34,611 bases of DNA from a virus. Position 1 is the stretch's first letter, and each line of letters begins with the position of its first letter. Shown piece after piece: positions 10,101 to 17,033 of the stretch. The stretch is taken from positions 1 through 34,611 of the IMG/VR virus record IMGVR_UViG_3300032050_000440; one strand, given 5' to 3'. The notes under the pieces are model-generated. The model worked only from the letters and a program-made list of their open reading frames with translations. It was not told where the DNA came from and made no database searches. Both the position numbers and the translations under genes were made by a program.

Positions 10101-11158
10101 CAGGCGTTACTCGTGCTGCCACATTCACACAGTGGACTGATGGTGCCAGTCGTAGCTTTACGTCCAGTGCGGCTACAGCACACTCAGACAACACTGGTGT
10201 TATTCTAGTGTCAAACACATGTACTCCACTGGTCAACCACTGGGGTTCAGCAGTAATCATGGACGGACAGTTTGACGCTGACGAAGGTTACCAGTTTACA
10301 TTCAACCGTACCAACTATGGTTTACCAGGTGTGATTGGACAAAAGCAAACGGTATTCGTTATGCGACTGAGTCCTAGTGTAAGTAACGGTATTATTGGTA
10401 ATCTAGGCGAGCGTGAACTGATCAATCGTGCGCAGTTGACTCTGGCCAACATGACTGTTCAGGTAAGCGCCGGACGCTATTTGGTTGAAGGTATTTTGAA
10501 TCCCTCCAACATTGATGCTACCAATACAACCTTCTCAGGACTCAACAACATTGGTGGTGGATTCCAACCTAGCTTCTCGCAGTTCTCAACTTCTCCACGT
10601 TACAACGGTGAAACCACAGGTGGTGTGACATCATCACTGTTTGGATCCACAGGTGGCTTCAGCAAGTCGGGAACCAAAGCCACATTCTCTGGTACTGCTA
10701 TTAGAACTTTTGCTGGCTTGAGCCTGACCAACGTGTCGAGTTCAGGATCTTCAGCCAACGTTACTGTGCAGTTGACACCAACAGGTACAACATACACCAA
10801 CTCAACCACACAGATCACAATTCAGAACGCAGGTACAGGATACGCTGTGGGTGATACTGTGAAGATTCTAGGTAATACTGTAGGCGGGTCAACACCACTA
10901 AACGACTTGAACCTAACTATTGCAGCTATTACAACTGAGATTGTGGGCGGAGAACGCTTGTTTGCTATTCCAATCTCCACAACCAATGCTGGTGTGTTGG
11001 ACTTGAGTTCAGTCAAACAGATTGGTACCAGTGCTGTGCCAGGAACTGGCGTGTATCCAGATGGTCCAGAGTTGCTGGCTATTCAGGTCACTGCGCTAAC
11101 AACACAATCAAGCCCAGTGGGTGAAGTGCAGTTGCAGTTCCAGGAATCACAGGCTTAA
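7193..11158 (+). CDS. Large tail or baseplate structural protein
   Basis: A 1321-residue protein of beta-rich, Thr/Asn/Gly-rich sequence, preceded by a GGAG ribosome site and only 3 nt after the previous stop. The N-terminal 95 residues look like a beta sandwich. Residues about 116-140 contain RVSNPQSLIDADFEYGLQN, a motif I recall in very large virion proteins of aquatic T4-like phages. Several Ig-like or mucin-like Thr-rich segments follow, including two related IEHGLNPGAVIQIS / YAHGLVPGTPVIIA units. The C-terminal third holds aromatic-rich stretches (VEYSWYGAGYVQWMVRG). It ends the plus-strand fibre cluster and converges on the Nudix gene. A baseplate or fibre-attachment role is inferred from position and composition; I cannot match it to a specific T4 gene. 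Confidence 0.75.
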   Translation: MARQRLNNYVFTPGVSGAGTIKVPGRYNLEDFLAIYNTTDQISIYNFGDTAQGGTVAFTATPTVDFPTAYAGVTTLSLDWDTSLMNANDLLAIYVEYTSLETIPWAFGTDAIGRARVSNPQSLIDADFEYGLQNTKWQNVSTIQNIPAFYEDIGADITINTNGYVSLIAGDDPITSNSDTSVRLQNPSTPQWVANDFALLVSQTQGNTTPFYSNYLTANINSSAERTFTVASTTNFSAGDNIIIIGNPGTGGTTLAVANITSTGTTTVNCANVAAAGISDGSYIIVQTNTANVYEVMAVTNVSTNALTVVRQVNNTNASSANITIGNQIYAVSSLEVAQIYEVTDGSTLQLTRGWYNTTPANAFVAGSVFQKLSGNVELVNMSSVNTAVNGTQTIARGQFNTTALTAAGAGSLMVRMTGIFNATGNAEIPQIAVNADDHGLVATDYVSNQNQANSNAEGVSYVYYANDNNFAYYPPRTTGTAVGYPLNQIDSIVRQAFPYTGADLDVLSITSDGGNPSTITVTTRYAHGLVPGTPVIIALTAGTNASYATGSFFATAVPSTTTFTYLAKTGAAVSGSILGTVNVRSNAVFLPRPFDGGVILGPGTPTRGASAVRQTKKYFRYQSGKGILFTSGTMLQPTFDIVALVASGTAAGSNITVTTDIEHGLNPGAVIQISGVTTSGYNDTDYTVTSIGSDVAFVVEAQNTLGSVAPELGQQPRINVTSWHGASIRAGIFDDQNGLFWEDSGQSLNVVQRSSTQQLAGFVSVGTGSNLVTGDGTCRFQDQINNGDTVVIQGMTHTVTSVLDNNRMTVVPTYRGVENLTRVRMALRNEIRVTQPNFNIDPLDGTGVSGYTIDATKMQMLGVEYSWYGAGYVQWMVRGQDGAFIMAHRRPNNNLNNEAYMRSGNLPGRYEAINETPVSSLDGAITDIQTTIPLRDATFYPNASVTYPVFCMIDSEMIKYSGKAGNTLTGVTRAATFTQWTDGASRSFTSSAATAHSDNTGVILVSNTCTPLVNHWGSAVIMDGQFDADEGYQFTFNRTNYGLPGVIGQKQTVFVMRLSPSVSNGIIGNLGERELINRAQLTLANMTVQVSAGRYLVEGILNPSNIDATNTTFSGLNNIGGGFQPSFSQFSTSPRYNGETTGGVTSSLFGSTGGFSKSGTKATFSGTAIRTFAGLSLTNVSSSGSSANVTVQLTPTGTTYTNSTTQITIQNAGTGYAVGDTVKILGNTVGGSTPLNDLNLTIAAITTEIVGGERLFAIPISTTNAGVLDLSSVKQIGTSAVPGTGVYPDGPELLAIQVTALTTQSSPVGEVQLQFQESQA

Positions 11159-11160
11159 CA

Positions 11161-11634
11161 TCAACGAGCAAGGTCCTGCTCCACACGCAGGATCTTGTCT
11201 TGTACAGCTTCCATATTCACAGTTGACCACAAGCCAGGGTGCATGGGTCTTGGCCATGTGCCTGAGTCTATCCAGGCATAGCCCAGGTGTTCATCATTGA
11301 GCACAGGCACAAACTCTGCATCTACCACACAAACAAATGTGTGATACACAAAGTCTCCATCTGCTGATGTGAATTTTTCTATGGGAATTAGTTTTTGGTA
11401 GACAGGAAAGCTGCCAAGTTCTTCAATACACTCACGCTCCATGCCACCTAGTAGTGTTTCGCCTGCCTCTACTTTACCACCTGGCAATCCCCATGCGCCA
11501 GGGTGTTTGACATCGTTTCTCAACAGATACAAATATCTAGCCGTTTGATTGCTACGGAACCAAACGCCAACAGCGTTTACAGGACCAGACTCCAGTCCCC
11601 TCCGGGATACACTCCTTGATAGCTTTTTATCCAT
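11161..11634 (-). CDS. Nudix hydrolase
   Basis: A 157-residue Nudix-fold hydrolase. The full Nudix box is present: G53, E59, R67, E68, E71, E72 and G74 in the pattern GX5EX7REX2EEXG, preceded by AWGLPGG. The family cleaves nucleoside diphosphates linked to another group, such as oxidised dNTPs, ADP-ribose or NADH; the substrate cannot be read here. It could clean the nucleotide pool or act on NAD or RNA caps during infection. It is the last gene of the minus-strand gp14-gp15 unit and its start overlaps the gp15 end by 58 nt. The start at 11634 was chosen because AGG lies 6 nt upstream; an in-frame ATG at 11649 adds five residues but has no ribosome site. Class call is firm. Confidence 0.88.
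   Translation of the reverse strand: MDKKLSRSVSRRGLESGPVNAVGVWFRSNQTARYLYLLRNDVKHPGAWGLPGGKVEAGETLLGGMERECIEELGSFPVYQKLIPIEKFTSADGDFVYHTFVCVVDAEFVPVLNDEHLGYAWIDSGTWPRPMHPGLWSTVNMEAVQDKILRVEQDLAR
11169..11197. terminator. Hairpin between convergent genes
   Basis: An 11-bp stem (11169-11179 with 11187-11197, one G:T wobble) with a 7-nt loop sits within the last codons of the Nudix gene, just after the stop of the convergent fibre-cluster gene. There is no clear T tract on either side, so bidirectional termination is plausible but weak. Confidence 0.4.
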
Positions 11635-12974
11635 TCTGCGCCTGTCCATTTGTATTGTATTGAAGTTGTTAAATTTGTAACAAACTGTATTTCAGTCTGT
11701 GTGTCTGCAATGAATTTCACATCCCATCTTGCCCCGTCGTACTCAATGATGTCATTGGCACTGGCCACCAGCGGACGACCGTTTGCTCCTGTCCATGCTG
11801 TGGCAGGACTAGTATTGTCACCAGATCCAGTGGCTTCGGTCAACAGGTATCGTTGTCCTGTGGCCGCTGCCGGTAATCCTTGACCAGGACCACTTGCTAA
11901 TGGATTTATCACTGCGTTGATGGCTGGCAAACTATTCTGAGGTGCAGTGTCTGCATCAATGTTGAATATTAAAAATCTTTCATCATTTGGGTTTACTGCA
12001 ATGGTACCAATAACTTGACTTCCGTCATCTTGATCCAATCTAATTTGACTGATGCCCGGACGCAGTACACCATACATGCCAATCACAGCTGGCCACAACA
12101 GCGTACTGTCGCTCACAATAGTGGTGGCAGCCAGCTCATCGTTTGTGGGCTCTTGTACTATTAGTTGTTGTTGCAAGCATTGTATTTGATTGCCAATCAC
12201 AACCACAGCATAGTTGTAAGGTGTGATTTTTTGTCTTGTGCCCAGCAACAGGTCGTTGTTGATGATGGCATCCACAAAGTCTCCTTGTGCGTCATACATG
12301 CTGGCAATCACACGTTCAATAATACCCAGCTTCTTGACCTTGGCAGGTGAACTGATCCAAATGGGCAAGTTGAATCGCAGGGTACAAATGTCAATGGGAT
12401 TTTCTGTACCAATAGGTATAGTACGACTGGTCCATTGTGTTGATTCAAGCTCGACTACACTGAGTGATGTCCAGTCCAAGAAGTTATCTGTGCTTTGCAC
12501 TTCCAGCGCAGGATTAAACAAGGTGAGAATCTGTTCCAAGATTTGAAACTTTTGATTGGTGTTAGAAGTCCAAATGTCCAGAGTAATGGTTAACTTGTAA
12601 GGTACAGGCATCAAGCGTTCAACAGTGAATGCATTGCCCTGTGTGGTTTCATAAGTTTCTGTGTCCGGATCGTATGTGCGTTGACGAATAGTGCGTTTGC
12701 TCACATGGTATGGCTCTTGCATTCTGGGACGATCGTAATCCAGTCCTGAAATGTAAAACGTCATCATGGGCGTTGCAGGCAAGAAGTTTGCGGAGTTTTC
12801 TTGTATGATTGTTTGTGCATTACGACTTGCATCACCATATCGCACAGGAACTCTTAGCAATGCAGCCGCATCAGAGTTTTCTTGGCGCCCGTATTCAACT
12901 TGGAAGCCAGAAAAGATTCTGGTAAACTGTAATAGAAAGCGACGTATTTGTTCGTCGTAAAAGAATTGTTGCAT
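11577..12974 (-). CDS. gp15: Tail sheath stabiliser and completion protein gp15
   Basis: A 465-residue protein whose N-terminal half follows T4 gp15: FFYDEQIRRFLLQFTRIFSG (T4: FYNSSFRRYATLMGDLFSN), LLRVPVRYGDASR (T4: FIRVPITYAS) and KFQILEQILTLFNPAL (T4: MFQIVEQILPYFQPHF). In T4, gp15 caps the finished tail and provides the surface that joins the head. Here it is about 190 residues longer. The extra C-terminal part (from about residue 370: GQRYLLTEATG, ANDIIEYDGARWDVKF, IQYKWTGAEW) looks like a separate beta domain with aromatic GxxW-type motifs also seen in this phage's gp14 and gp18. It starts 3 nt after the gp14 stop, so the two are co-transcribed. Identification rests on sequence memory of T4 gp15 and on the gp14 context. 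Confidence 0.82.
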   Translation of the reverse strand: MQQFFYDEQIRRFLLQFTRIFSGFQVEYGRQENSDAAALLRVPVRYGDASRNAQTIIQENSANFLPATPMMTFYISGLDYDRPRMQEPYHVSKRTIRQRTYDPDTETYETTQGNAFTVERLMPVPYKLTITLDIWTSNTNQKFQILEQILTLFNPALEVQSTDNFLDWTSLSVVELESTQWTSRTIPIGTENPIDICTLRFNLPIWISSPAKVKKLGIIERVIASMYDAQGDFVDAIINNDLLLGTRQKITPYNYAVVVIGNQIQCLQQQLIVQEPTNDELAATTIVSDSTLLWPAVIGMYGVLRPGISQIRLDQDDGSQVIGTIAVNPNDERFLIFNIDADTAPQNSLPAINAVINPLASGPGQGLPAAATGQRYLLTEATGSGDNTSPATAWTGANGRPLVASANDIIEYDGARWDVKFIADTQTEIQFVTNLTTSIQYKWTGAEWIKSYQGVYPGGDWSLVL

Positions 12975-12977
12975 TGT

Positions 12978-14351
12978 TTAACTCGATCTTTGTCCAGGTC
13001 TTGTGTCTGGGTAAGGATTAGGAGGCTTGTTGCCGTTGTCATCACCATTGTCTGCTCTGGGCTTGAGAATTTCACTCAAGCTCTGACGACTTGGAATATT
13101 ACCCATGTCTGTTGTTTTCACTGTGTATGTATTGTTCACGAAGCTCGAGCGTAAAGTATTGTTGTTGCTGCCATTGTTGAGATCAGTACGAACATTGTCT
13201 TCAATGCGGGTCCAACGTGTGCCGGAATAACGGAACAAACGATTAGGGAAGTAATCCAACCGCAATGCATAGTCGCCTACTGAAGGATTGTCTGGGAATG
13301 ACACACCAGCACTAGTTGGGAATCCATTAGGTGGAATACCATCTCCGGTCAAGTAGCCAGCAGTGTATCCGTCTGTGTCAGGAGTTAAATTCATACCACC
13401 CTCAGTGCCGTCTACAGTTGTGGCACCGTCTGTGGTCAGCCCCACAGGATTAGCAGGCTGCCCATCTAGTGTTGTTGGTACCACGTACATCTTGGTAGCA
13501 TCGTAACCAGACTTGGGAACTTCAACATCGGCTTGCGTAAGAATAGCATCGTTGATCTGTTGATCTTTGGTGCGAGTACTCATCAACTCGCTCTCAGTAC
13601 CTGGTGTATATTCACGCCAATAAGTAGTGTTGGTTATGTCTGTGCCTGCAGGAACATTTACTCTAGCCTGGTAGTACACGTTGCCTTGGTTCACAATATC
13701 GCCAGCAGGATAGAAGTTGTCATTGTCCCAGATAGTAGATTTGACCATGGGCTTTTTAAGAACATCTTTGTATTCTTGAGCATTGGTCAACGGAGTAGCT
13801 TTTACTCGCCACAAGTGCGGCAACCAAGTTTGACTAAAACCTTCAGACGCAAATGCCGCATCCTGAATCACATAGTATTTGGGCAGTGCCTCAGGAATGT
13901 TTGAGTTCAACGGATAATAATCTTTTAAGTTGGGCAGTTCCAACACATCGCCCACCATGAGTTTGCGTTGAAACACGTCAATCATGTTGTTGTAGTGGAA
14001 GGTAATAAACAAGGTATCGTTGTTTAGGAATAGGCCAAACTGGCTCAAGTCAAAGTCCACGTCTTGAGCATTGTAAACACCACGCATGACATAGATGTCT
14101 TGATCGTAAATTCTATCACGGTTCTCCAGCAACAGCAAGTCTTGAATGTTTAATGGACTTAGCTCATCATATACAGGTTGAGTAGCGTCTGCGTTGCCAG
14201 AAAATGCTGAATCCTCTCCGCCAGTTTCTGGACCCATGTATTTGTGAACATAGATATCTACCCCTCCAACAGTGTACATTTCTCGGATGGTACGATCCAA
14301 AAATTGGTAGTCGCGGGTTCGATTGGGGCGGTATAGGCTTAGGCGTGGCAT
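12978..14351 (-). CDS. gp14: Neck protein gp14
   Basis: A 457-residue neck protein. The first 190 residues resemble T4 gp14: FLDRTIREMYTVGGVDIYVH (T4: [20 protein letters not shown]), GLFLNNDTLFITFHYNNM, then LMVGDVLELPNLKDYYPLN (T4: EPKEGDLIYFPMDNSLFEI). gp13 and gp14 form the T4 neck collar through which DNA passes. The C-terminal region is extra: a CBM5/12-like stretch (YYQARVNVPAGTDI and TTYWREYT, about residues 224-247), a GDYALRLDYFPNRLFRYSG module (about 355-377) and a low-complexity, Pro/Asn-rich tail. The start at 14351 directly follows a late promoter octamer by 5 nt; longer in-frame extensions would begin upstream of that promoter. Followed by gp15. Confidence 0.8.
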   Translation of the reverse strand: MPRLSLYRPNRTRDYQFLDRTIREMYTVGGVDIYVHKYMGPETGGEDSAFSGNADATQPVYDELSPLNIQDLLLLENRDRIYDQDIYVMRGVYNAQDVDFDLSQFGLFLNNDTLFITFHYNNMIDVFQRKLMVGDVLELPNLKDYYPLNSNIPEALPKYYVIQDAAFASEGFSQTWLPHLWRVKATPLTNAQEYKDVLKKPMVKSTIWDNDNFYPAGDIVNQGNVYYQARVNVPAGTDITNTTYWREYTPGTESELMSTRTKDQQINDAILTQADVEVPKSGYDATKMYVVPTTLDGQPANPVGLTTDGATTVDGTEGGMNLTPDTDGYTAGYLTGDGIPPNGFPTSAGVSFPDNPSVGDYALRLDYFPNRLFRYSGTRWTRIEDNVRTDLNNGSNNNTLRSSFVNNTYTVKTTDMGNIPSRQSLSEILKPRADNGDDNGNKPPNPYPDTRPGQRSS

Positions 14352-14356
14352 AGTGT

Positions 14357-14364
14357 TATTTATA
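14357..14364 (-). promoter_or_regulatory. T4-type late promoter for gp14
   Basis: Perfect TATAAATA on the minus strand, five bases (acact) before the gp14 ATG. With the usual T4 late spacing, transcription would start at the A of the ATG, giving a leaderless gp14-gp15-Nudix mRNA. No Shine-Dalgarno is present. Confidence 0.75.
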
Positions 14365-14373
14365 GCATTCTGG

Positions 14374-14402
14374 TTGACCATTAATTCCCGTTTTGCTATA
14401 AT
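14374..14402 (+). promoter_or_regulatory. Consensus sigma70 (early-type) promoter
   Basis: TTGACC (14374-14379), a 17-bp spacer and TATAAT (14397-14402), with a TG at extended -10 spacing (TGCTATAAT). It reads rightward into the gene at 14431, back to back with the leftward late promoter of gp14. The arrangement suggests host-polymerase early expression of the small genes and late expression of the neck genes. Confidence 0.85.
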
Positions 14403-14430
14403 TAGGGCTTGACAACACAAAGGAGCCACC

Positions 14431-14688
14431 ATGCTTACAGATGCACAAAGCGCACAAATTAATAATACTGAAGTATACACTTTAGATTATGAGGCAGAAG
14501 CCATGCAAAGCTACAGGGACACAGGCGAGGACCTAATGGACGAGCTTGAGGTACGTGCTACTAATGTTATTTTGGAACAAACCGCCTGGGACGCTCGCGA
14601 GGATTTGGGCGGCATTACAGTTTACTTCCGAGATAGTACTTTAGTAGCATTCTACGACTACGAGCAGTTTCGAGGTACTGTGTTCTAA
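14431..14688 (+). CDS. Small acidic protein, unknown function
   Basis: An 85-residue acidic protein (many Asp and Glu), apparently soluble, with no signal peptide or membrane segment. I do not recognise it. It begins MLTDAQSAQINNTEVYTLD and ends with a likely beta hairpin (GGITVYFRDSTLVAFYDYEQF). A strong AAGGAG ribosome site lies 7 nt before the ATG, and a consensus sigma70 promoter is just upstream, unlike the late structural genes on both sides. This suggests early expression and perhaps a host-takeover role. It is followed by a 15-bp inverted repeat carrying the next promoter. Confidence 0.7.
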   Translation: MLTDAQSAQINNTEVYTLDYEAEAMQSYRDTGEDLMDELEVRATNVILEQTAWDAREDLGGITVYFRDSTLVAFYDYEQFRGTVF

Positions 14689-14698
14689 AAACAACACA

Positions 14699-14736
14699 TA
14701 TAGCAGAGATTGACACCTAAATCAATCTCTGCTATA
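14699..14736. repeat. 15-bp perfect inverted repeat over a promoter
   Basis: Arms 14699-14713 and 14722-14736 are exact reverse complements with an 8-nt spacer. The repeat covers the -35 and most of the -10 of the promoter for the gene at 14767. It could be an operator, a transcript hairpin ending the 14431 gene, or both; no T tract follows. Confidence 0.9.
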
Positions 14737-14738
14737 AT
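14710..14738 (+). promoter_or_regulatory. Consensus sigma70 promoter inside inverted repeat
   Basis: TTGACA (14710-14715), a 17-bp spacer and TATAAT (14733-14738), with TG at extended -10 spacing: a full consensus. Because of the surrounding inverted repeat, the minus strand also carries a weaker mirror promoter (TTGATT, 17 bp, TATATG). It drives the 95-residue gene and probably the 378-residue gene after it. Confidence 0.87.
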
Positions 14739-14766
14739 ACATACTTAACCACTCTAGGAGTATGTT

Positions 14767-15054
14767 ATGAAAGCCGTTAACTTTTTAACAAAGTACACAG
14801 GTCCAAAGGGTAAGGGGTTTATACAACCCTACGACAAAGTAAAAGCTACAGAAAAGTGGGTGGAGTATGCTCTTGACATTGTGGACATGAGCCGTATAAT
14901 AATGACAGTGGACTTCGACACAAAATGGAAACTAGCAGAGGCACTGGAAGTGGCAGAACGCAAAAAAGCCTGGATGTACAAGCACAAGAATTTTGACGTT
15001 AAACGTGCCGCCAAACTATTTGACGCTGTTAAACACCTGCCCAAAACTAAGTAA
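14767..15054 (+). CDS. Small basic protein, unknown function
   Basis: A 95-residue Lys-rich protein (MKAVNFLTKYTGPKGKGFIQ) with a likely alpha-helical second half (KWKLAEALEVAERKKAWMYK, KRAAKLFDAVKHL). No known family was recognised. AGGAG lies 6 nt before the ATG and a perfect sigma70 promoter ends 28 nt upstream, so it is probably strongly expressed early. It is followed 8 nt later by the 378-residue gene. Its small size, basic charge and early promoter would suit a nucleic-acid-binding or host-directed protein, but nothing in the sequence proves this. Confidence 0.7.
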   Translation: MKAVNFLTKYTGPKGKGFIQPYDKVKATEKWVEYALDIVDMSRIIMTVDFDTKWKLAEALEVAERKKAWMYKHKNFDVKRAAKLFDAVKHLPKTK

Positions 15055-15062
15055 GGAACAAT

Positions 15063-16199
15063 ATGATCGCAACAAAACCCGTCAAACCCCTAAATCCACG
15101 TAGTGCGGATACCAATGCCATGGGCATGGAGCCTACATGGCGAGTGCAACCTACAGAAGGCCGTGTCAGTGCCTTTAGTCATGCGTTCTCGTGGTACAAC
15201 TACTTTTATGGTAAAAAAGATGCCCGTGAGATGATTGTAAATTATCTGGAAACACATGGTCGTAAGGACGACGTTCGCACGCTCAAACGCATTCCAGACA
15301 GCTCAATCCGACTCACCACAGGTTGGCTGTGCCGTATGAGCATGGTGGGACTAGAACTTACTGAGCACGAGCAGATCAAATTGGATAACTTGCTAAAAGA
15401 GATACTAGAATCCAAACAAGATGAAGAGGTAGCAGAAGTACCTGTTGATGATTCAGTGCCAAAAATCACCATCCAGGATCGCCTGCGTGAGAAGGTGTCA
15501 GAATGTGCAGGCGAGTTAGACGGCTTGTTTGACGACTTCATTGCGTCAGGAGCCAAACTCAACGCAGACTACAAACCCGTGGTGCTCATGCGTAGCCTAA
15601 ACATTGCCCCACAAATGGTAAACGACATCAAGCAAATCTGGACCCGTAAACTCACAGAGTTTGATGAGGCAGTAGCAGGCAAAGATGCGGACTTGACACA
15701 GGGCTACAACTATCTAACCAAAATACAGTTAAAGAATTGCGTAAAGTTCTGTGAGCTTGTGATTTCGGACTGTGGCGCCTATGTGCAGATTAAAAAGGTC
15801 GAGCGCAAGCCTCGTGCAGTCAAGGCAGTGAGCCCAGAAAAACGTGCCGCAAAGTTCAAGTGTATTACGGAATTTGCAGAGCTCAAGCTCAAAGGCTTGC
15901 CAGCCGCAAGTTTAGTGGACAAGGCAGAAGCCTGGTTGTATGACACCAAAAAACGCAAGCTAATCCATATTGTTGCTGACAGTCATGCACAGGCATTTAC
16001 TGTAAAAAGCAACGCTATCATTGGATTTAGTACAGTTGAGAGTCAGCAAAAAACTGTGCGCAAGCCAGCAGAAATTCTTAAAGCAATGGGTGCCGCAGGC
16101 AAGCCGGCCGCAAGGAAGATCTACAAGGACTTGACCACTACAGAAACCCCGTTTAACGGACGTGGTACAGAGAACTTGATCATCCTTAAAAGTTGGTAA
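15063..16199 (+). CDS. Conserved T4-like phage protein, unknown function
   Basis: A 378-residue soluble protein rich in Lys and Glu. It has a helical first half (LKRIPDSSIRLTTGWLCRM, KLDNLLKEILESKQDEEVAE), a middle region around MVNDIKQIWTRKLTEFDEAV and GYNYLTKIQLKNCVKFCELV, and a basic linker (KKVERKPRAVKAVSPEKRA). A probable beta domain ends it (AWLYDTKKRKLIHIVAD, KTVRKPAEILKAMGAAGKPA, FNGRGTENLIILKSW). I recall proteins of this layout as conserved but unassigned in aquatic T4-like phages. It follows the 95-residue gene by 8 nt and precedes gp13, so it may be expressed both early and late. The start follows AAGGAA (AAGGAACAAT then ATG). Confidence 0.7.
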   Translation: MIATKPVKPLNPRSADTNAMGMEPTWRVQPTEGRVSAFSHAFSWYNYFYGKKDAREMIVNYLETHGRKDDVRTLKRIPDSSIRLTTGWLCRMSMVGLELTEHEQIKLDNLLKEILESKQDEEVAEVPVDDSVPKITIQDRLREKVSECAGELDGLFDDFIASGAKLNADYKPVVLMRSLNIAPQMVNDIKQIWTRKLTEFDEAVAGKDADLTQGYNYLTKIQLKNCVKFCELVISDCGAYVQIKKVERKPRAVKAVSPEKRAAKFKCITEFAELKLKGLPAASLVDKAEAWLYDTKKRKLIHIVADSHAQAFTVKSNAIIGFSTVESQQKTVRKPAEILKAMGAAGKPAARKIYKDLTTTETPFNGRGTENLIILKSW

Positions 16200-16202
16200 A
16201 TA
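16195..16202 (+). promoter_or_regulatory. Late-type promoter variant for gp13
   Basis: GGTAAATA keeps the TAAATA core of the late octamer and overlaps the stop codon of the preceding gene. It lies 19 nt before the gp13 ATG. The same variant precedes gp19, which supports its use. Confidence 0.45.
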
Positions 16203-16204
16203 AA

Positions 16205-16219
16205 GGGGACGGAGTCCCC
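16205..16219 (+). promoter_or_regulatory. Ribosome site in a hairpin loop before gp13
   Basis: GGGGAC (16205-16210) pairs with GTCCCC (16214-16219) around a GGA loop. The only Shine-Dalgarno-like bases (GGAG, 16211-16214) are in the loop and its closing base, 7 nt before the ATG. The stem may present or block the ribosome site. Confidence 0.6.
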
Positions 16220-16221
16220 CA

Positions 16222-16992
16222 ATGGCAGAACAGCAACAGAACTCGCTTGAGACACTCAAGCAAAACTTAGTAGAATACGTAAAACTCCAACTTGGTGATC
16301 AGATTGTTGACATCGAGTTGGATCCTGCTCACTACGAAGCCGCCTATCAAAAAACCATAGGCACTTACCGCCAACGGGCCAGCAATGCCTATGAGGAAAG
16401 CTACAACTTTATGGAACTGGTCAAAGATGTCAACATCTACCAGTTGCCACAAGAGGTAGTAAGTGTACGACAGGTATTCCGTAGAACGTTTGGTGATGCT
16501 ACAGGTCCGTTTGCATCAAACTTTGATCCGTTTGCACAGGCCAGTTTGAATGTGTACCTAATGAACTTCAACGTAGCAGGCGGCCTTGCCACATACGACT
16601 TTTATTCACAGTATGTAGAACTAGCCGCACGTATGTTTGGCGGGTACATGAACTACACCTATAACCAGGTCACAAAGAAAATTCAATTGATTCGTGACCC
16701 AAAAGGCACTGGAGAAAATGTGCTACTTTGGACATACAATCTCAAACCAGAAATCAACTTGCTACAGGACTTCCAAATCAGCCAATGGATCAAGGACTAC
16801 ATGGTGGCCAACTCTAAAATGATTATTGGTGAAGCACGTGAGAAGTTTGGCTCAATTGCAGGACCACAAGGCGGCGGTACCCTAAACGGTGCCGCAATGA
16901 AAGCAGAAGCCAAAGAAGCTATCATTGCATTAGAAGACCAGCTCAAGAACTATGTGGATGCAAGCCAACCACTTACCTGGGTAATCGGTTAA
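16222..16992 (+). CDS. gp13: Neck protein gp13
   Basis: A 256-residue protein matching the layout of T4 gp13. An N-terminal helix LKQNLVEYVKLQLGDQIVDI plus ELDPAHYEAAYQKTIGTY corresponds to T4 [20 protein letters not shown] and DQIYDCIQRALELY. A central region has VNIYQLPQEVVSVRQVFRRT, and QLIRDPKGTGENVLLWTYN leads to a catalytic-free helical C-terminus (WIKDYMVANSKMIIGEAREK). It ends LTWVIG where T4 ends FGILVG. In T4, gp13 joins gp14 at the head-tail junction. Here gp13 is on the opposite strand from gp14 and about 1.9 kb away, separated by the early-type gene block. The start follows a hairpin-borne ribosome site. Confidence 0.82.
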   Translation: MAEQQQNSLETLKQNLVEYVKLQLGDQIVDIELDPAHYEAAYQKTIGTYRQRASNAYEESYNFMELVKDVNIYQLPQEVVSVRQVFRRTFGDATGPFASNFDPFAQASLNVYLMNFNVAGGLATYDFYSQYVELAARMFGGYMNYTYNQVTKKIQLIRDPKGTGENVLLWTYNLKPEINLLQDFQISQWIKDYMVANSKMIIGEAREKFGSIAGPQGGGTLNGAAMKAEAKEAIIALEDQLKNYVDASQPLTWVIG

Positions 16993-16999
16993 ACGTCTA

Positions 17000-17028
17000 T
17001 TGATCAACATCTAGACTTGTGTTACAAT
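17000..17028 (+). promoter_or_regulatory. Sigma70-like promoter, leaderless arrangement
   Basis: TTGATC (17000-17005), a 17-bp spacer and TACAAT (17023-17028). The exonuclease ATG begins five bases later, so the expected transcription start falls on or beside the start codon. No ribosome site lies upstream. Confidence 0.65.
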
Positions 17029-17033
17029 AACAC

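Noticed and set aside
14352-14480. 43-residue N-terminal extension of gp14 that looks like a signal peptide (hydrophobic, Cys-rich)
   Set aside because: It would start upstream of the gp14 late promoter and run antisense through the start of the 85-residue gene. T4 gp14 has no signal peptide.
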